From NCBI RefSeq assembly GCF_039530285.1, contig NZ_BAAAOK010000015.1:248001-312000 (forward strand): 64,000 bases of DNA, in the 5' to 3' direction. Positions 60,974 to 64,000 of this stretch are shown piece after piece. The translations under genes and the position numbers were made by a program. This stretch comes from Actinomadura_C alba. GTDB lineage: Bacteria > Actinomycetota > Actinomycetes > Streptosporangiales > Streptosporangiaceae. The notes beneath the pieces were generated by a model that saw only the letters and a program-made list of their open reading frames with translations, searched no databases and was not told the DNA's origin. Position 1 is the stretch's first letter, and each line of letters opens with the position of its first letter.

Positions 60974-63883
60974 ATGCGATCACGCCGTCCCTCCGCTCTC
61001 TCCGGCGCGGACGGCATGCCCGCCGCGACCGGTGACCCGGCCGTGCTGCGCGGTCGTGACCACGAGCTCGAGACCCTCGGTGCCCTGCTCGACCGCACGC
61101 GCAATGGAGCGGGAGGGGCGCTGCTGATCGTCGCCGAACCGGGCCTCGGCCGGTCCGCGCTGCTGGAGGCGGTCGTACGGAGGGCCGGGTCCGGCTTCCG
61201 TACGCTCGGTACCCGGGGGATCCGGCCGGAGCGAGCCGTGCCGTTCGCCGGGTTGCACCGGCTGCTGAGGCCCGTCGCCGAGCGGATCAGGCGGCTGCCC
61301 GCATCGCAGGCCGACGCCCTGGCCCCGGTCGTGGGCGGCCTGCGAGAGCGGCCGGCCGACTCCTTGACGCTCTATGCGGCCGTGGGCGGGCTGCTGGCCG
61401 AGGCGGCGCGCGGCGGCCCGGTGCTGTGCTGGGTCGACGACGTGCAGCGGCTGGACCGGGTCTCGGCCGAGGCGCTGGCCTTCACGGCGCGACGGCTCGC
61501 CGACGAACCGGTCGTCATGGTGTTCTCCGCCGGAAGCGACCTGCCGGGGGCCACCTGGCCGGAGTGCTTCGCCGACGTTCCCGGCCTCGCGCTCACCGGC
61601 CTAGACGAGCCGTCGGGTCATCGCGTGCTCGAAGACCGGACCGGCGGCGACCTGCCCGCCGAGCTGGCCGGGGAACTGCTCGAGATCGCCTGCGGCCGGC
61701 CGCTGGCGCTGGTGGAGCTCGCCGAGTCGCTGACACCGGAGCAGCTCTCCGGCGACGCGCCGTCCCCCCGGGCGCTCCCGGCGTGCAGCAGGCTGCGGGC
61801 CGTCTACCGGCGGCGGTATCTGCGGCTGCCCCGGGCGGCCCGCCGGCTGACCCTCATGGCCGTGGCCGACGACCGGCTCGACCTGGACACGCTCGCCCGC
61901 GCCGCGGCCCGGGCCGGCGTCGACCTGCGGGCGCTGGAGCCGGCGCGCGCCGCGGGTCTCGTACGGCTGGACGGCCAGGCCGTCGAGGTGCCGGACCAGT
62001 TGATCCGGTCGTGCCTGTACGCCGACGCGGCGCCCGCTGAACGGCACGCGGCACACGCGGCGCTCGCGACCGTACTCGACCGGGAGTGGGAGCGGTCGCG
62101 GCGGAGCTGGCATCTGGCCGCCGTCGCCGGCGAACCGGACGGCCGACTCGCCGACGAGCTCGCGACGGCCGCGCTCGCGGCCAGGCGGGCCGGGCACCTC
62201 GCCGAGTCCTCCCGTGCCTGGCAGCGCGCCGCCGCCCTCTCGCGCACCCGGGAGGCCAGGGCGGAGCGGCTGATCGCGGCGGCATCGGACGCCTGGACGG
62301 CGGGCCGGTCCCGGCGCGCGCACGCGCTGCTGCGCCAGGCGCGGCCATTGACGGGTACGGGTGAACTGCTCGGCCTCGCCGGTCTGCTGCGCGGTGAGAT
62401 CGAGCTGCGTGACGGGATCCCCGCCATCGGCGGCCGGATGCTGGTGGAGGCGGCGGACCGGCTCGCCGACGTGGACCGGGTGCTCGCCATCACCGCTCTG
62501 GCTCGGGCCGGCGAGGCGGTCCGGATCACCGGAGACCGGCGATCGTGCCTGGCCATCGCCGAACGCGCCGCCGCGCTGGGCGGCACCGGCGAGTCTCCGC
62601 TCGTCACGCTGATGCTCCACCACATCGCCGGCATGGCGGCGACGTTCCAGGGCCGGCACGCGGACGCCGCCGCGCGTCTGCGACGGGTGATCGAGTACGC
62701 GGACCTGACCGAGGACTGCGCCGCCAAGACCTGGGCGAGCCTGGCCGCGCTCACCCTCGGAGACGATCAACGGGCCCAGGATCTCGCCACGCAGGCGGTG
62801 GCGGCCGCACGCGAGCACGGCGTCGTGGCTCCGGTGCCCTGGGCGCTGTGGGCGCTCGCCCAGGCCGAGCTCTCCCTCGGGCGGTACCCGGCGGCCCTCG
62901 CCGCCGCCCTGGAAGGACTTCGCCTTTCGCGCGTGGCCGGCCAGGCGAACTGCGCGATGGACCACGTCGCCACCATCACGCTGATCGCGGCCTTCCAGGG
63001 GGACGGGGAGACGGTGGCGCGGCACCTCGGGGAGATCTCCGACGAGGTGAACAGGCGAGGGCTCGCACGTGCGGACGCCATGAGCTCGTGGGCGCTCGCG
63101 TGCCTGGATCTCGCGGACGACCGTCCGGCCGACGCGGCCGGCCGCCTCGCCCGGATGGCGGCCGGGGGTCCCGTCCACTCGGTCGTACGCGTCCTCGCCA
63201 CGCCGCACTTCGTCGAGGCCGCCGTCCGCTGCGGCCGGGGGGCCTCCTCGGCGCGGGCCCTGCGGCTCTTCGAGCTCTGGGCGGAAGGCACCCGCAATCC
63301 CACCCGGCGAGCGCTGGCGCAGCGCTGCCGGGCGCTGCTCGCCGACCACGCGGGCCGTGCGGGCGGCGACGGCGATGGCGACGGCAGAGATGGCGGTGGC
63401 GGTGGGGACGATGGCGGTGCCGATGATGGCCGCGCCGGCGACGGCACGGTGGAGGCGCACTTCGGCGCGGCGCTGCGCCTGCACCGGCACGGGGACTCCG
63501 CCTTCGAGATGGCGAGGACCGAGCTGCTCTACGGGCACTGGCTGCGGCGCCGGCGCAGGCCGAGCGCCGCGCGTGAGCACCTGCGCAACGCTCTACTGAT
63601 CTTTGAGCGCTATGACGCGGGCCGGTGGGTGGAGCGGGCGCGGGCGGAACTGCGCGCGGCCGGCGACACCGTCCCGACTGGTGCGCTCGACGACGCCCGC
63701 GGCCTTGCCGTCCTGACGGCCCAGCAGGCGCAGATCGCCCGCCTGGTCGCCGAAGGATCCACCAACAGGGAGATCGCCGCCCGGCTCGACCTCAGTCACC
63801 GCACCGTCGACCATCATCTGCGCAACGTCTTCACCCGGCTCGGGATCCGCTCCCGGGTCGAGCTCGCGAGGTTATTGCGCTGA
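60974..63883 (+). CDS. LuxR-type large ATPase regulator (LAL/MalT-like)
   Basis: 969 residues, ATG behind GAGGGAG. N-terminal AAA domain: LRGRDHELETLGALL, degenerate Walker A AEPGLGRS at 54-61 (Lys replaced by Arg60), Walker B VLCWVDDVQRLD. A long helical TPR-like middle. Near residue 800 a Gly/Asp-only insertion of ~28 residues interrupts it. LuxR HTH at the end: LTAQQAQIARLVAEGSTNREIA, RLDLSHRTVDHHLRNVFTRLGI. LALs often control secondary-metabolite clusters; no cluster is visible here. Confidence 0.93.
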   Translation: MRSRRPSALSGADGMPAATGDPAVLRGRDHELETLGALLDRTRNGAGGALLIVAEPGLGRSALLEAVVRRAGSGFRTLGTRGIRPERAVPFAGLHRLLRPVAERIRRLPASQADALAPVVGGLRERPADSLTLYAAVGGLLAEAARGGPVLCWVDDVQRLDRVSAEALAFTARRLADEPVVMVFSAGSDLPGATWPECFADVPGLALTGLDEPSGHRVLEDRTGGDLPAELAGELLEIACGRPLALVELAESLTPEQLSGDAPSPRALPACSRLRAVYRRRYLRLPRAARRLTLMAVADDRLDLDTLARAAARAGVDLRALEPARAAGLVRLDGQAVEVPDQLIRSCLYADAAPAERHAAHAALATVLDREWERSRRSWHLAAVAGEPDGRLADELATAALAARRAGHLAESSRAWQRAAALSRTREARAERLIAAASDAWTAGRSRRAHALLRQARPLTGTGELLGLAGLLRGEIELRDGIPAIGGRMLVEAADRLADVDRVLAITALARAGEAVRITGDRRSCLAIAERAAALGGTGESPLVTLMLHHIAGMAATFQGRHADAAARLRRVIEYADLTEDCAAKTWASLAALTLGDDQRAQDLATQAVAAAREHGVVAPVPWALWALAQAELSLGRYPAALAAALEGLRLSRVAGQANCAMDHVATITLIAAFQGDGETVARHLGEISDEVNRRGLARADAMSSWALACLDLADDRPADAAGRLARMAAGGPVHSVVRVLATPHFVEAAVRCGRGASSARALRLFELWAEGTRNPTRRALAQRCRALLADHAGRAGGDGDGDGRDGGGGGDDGGADDGRAGDGTVEAHFGAALRLHRHGDSAFEMARTELLYGHWLRRRRRPSAAREHLRNALLIFERYDAGRWVERARAELRAAGDTVPTGALDDARGLAVLTAQQAQIARLVAEGSTNREIAARLDLSHRTVDHHLRNVFTRLGIRSRVELARLLR

Positions 63884-63901
63884 GCCGCGCCGCCGGGCCG
63901 G

Positions 63902-64000
63902 TCACCCGCGGGCGACCGGGAAGTCGAAGTAGGTGTCCGGGTACGGCTCGCCGCTGAGGGTGTAGTGCCACCACTCCGCGGCGTAGTTGGTGAAGCCGGC
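63902..64000 (-). CDS. VanX-like D-Ala-D-Ala dipeptidase (3' end only)
   Basis: The last 32 codons read AGFTNYAAEWWHYTLSGEPY then PDTYFDFPVARG. EWWH with its preceding GFTNY is the C-terminal active-site signature of VanX/DdpX M15D peptidases: Glu as base and His as zinc ligand. The rest lies beyond the window. Confidence 0.8.
   Translation of the reverse strand, partial: AGFTNYAAEWWHYTLSGEPYPDTYFDFPVARG

Overview
High-GC, gene-dense chromosomal DNA from an actinomycete. BldD, an actinobacterial-type integration host factor, PASTA and PknL-like Ser/Thr kinases, an SCO6045-like protein, a PyrR-led pyrimidine operon and a Gly/Cys-tailed TIGR04222 family all fit a filamentous, sporulating actinobacterium. 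I would guess order Streptosporangiales, but lineage below class is inference. Almost everything reads as core chromosome. I see no phage, insertion sequence, CRISPR array, tRNA or rRNA gene.

Layout. 1-3249: two paralogous TIGR04222 membrane proteins with Gly/Cys-rich tails. The second is translationally coupled to a DUF692 (MNIO) enzyme and a DUF2063-like partner, a layout that resembles a RiPP cysteine-modification cassette. 3234-4802: an orphaned LuxR-type response regulator, the 3' stump of its histidine kinase, and a DedA protein. 5000-12800: phosphofructokinase behind a DasR-type palindrome, a TM2 protein, ThiI, a tiny leader ORF before an EamA exporter, a DUF5954 protein, DAHP synthase with a probable Trp attenuator, and a molybdopterin protein. 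12900-17200: LytTR regulator, a probable 6C small RNA, PASTA kinase and endonuclease IV. 17236-22153: thiazole operon thiO-thiS-thiG behind a TPP riboswitch, a ferredoxin-reductase-like flavoprotein, an Rv2175c-like DNA-binding protein, and thiE coupled to a 53-residue protein. 22224-29216: Ser/Thr kinase, polyprenyl synthase, acyltransferase, MetF, GNAT, YbaK and an L,D-transpeptidase.

29400-31236: a LexA-type SOS box before a SAV_6107-like HEPN gene, then bldD with a consensus promoter overlapped by its own box. 31237-41488: pyrR-B-C-carA-carB-pyrK-D-F, de novo UMP synthesis with a PyrR-binding hairpin over the first ribosome site. 41824-54560: mIHF, gmk, rpoZ, coaBC, metK, degenerate priA, an unknown 590-residue protein, def-fmt-rsmB and a PAP2 phosphatase. 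54607-59529: rpe, FMN riboswitch, ribE, a short RibM-like relic, ribBA, ribH, hisG and a PH-domain protein. 59543-64000: PucR regulator, a large LuxR-type ATPase regulator and the end of a VanX-like dipeptidase.

A recurrent theme is leaderless transcription: at least eight genes have a TANNNT box 7-8 nt before an ATG or GTG and no Shine-Dalgarno sequence. Other genes are packed in ATGA, GTGA or TGATG overlaps, implying translational coupling.
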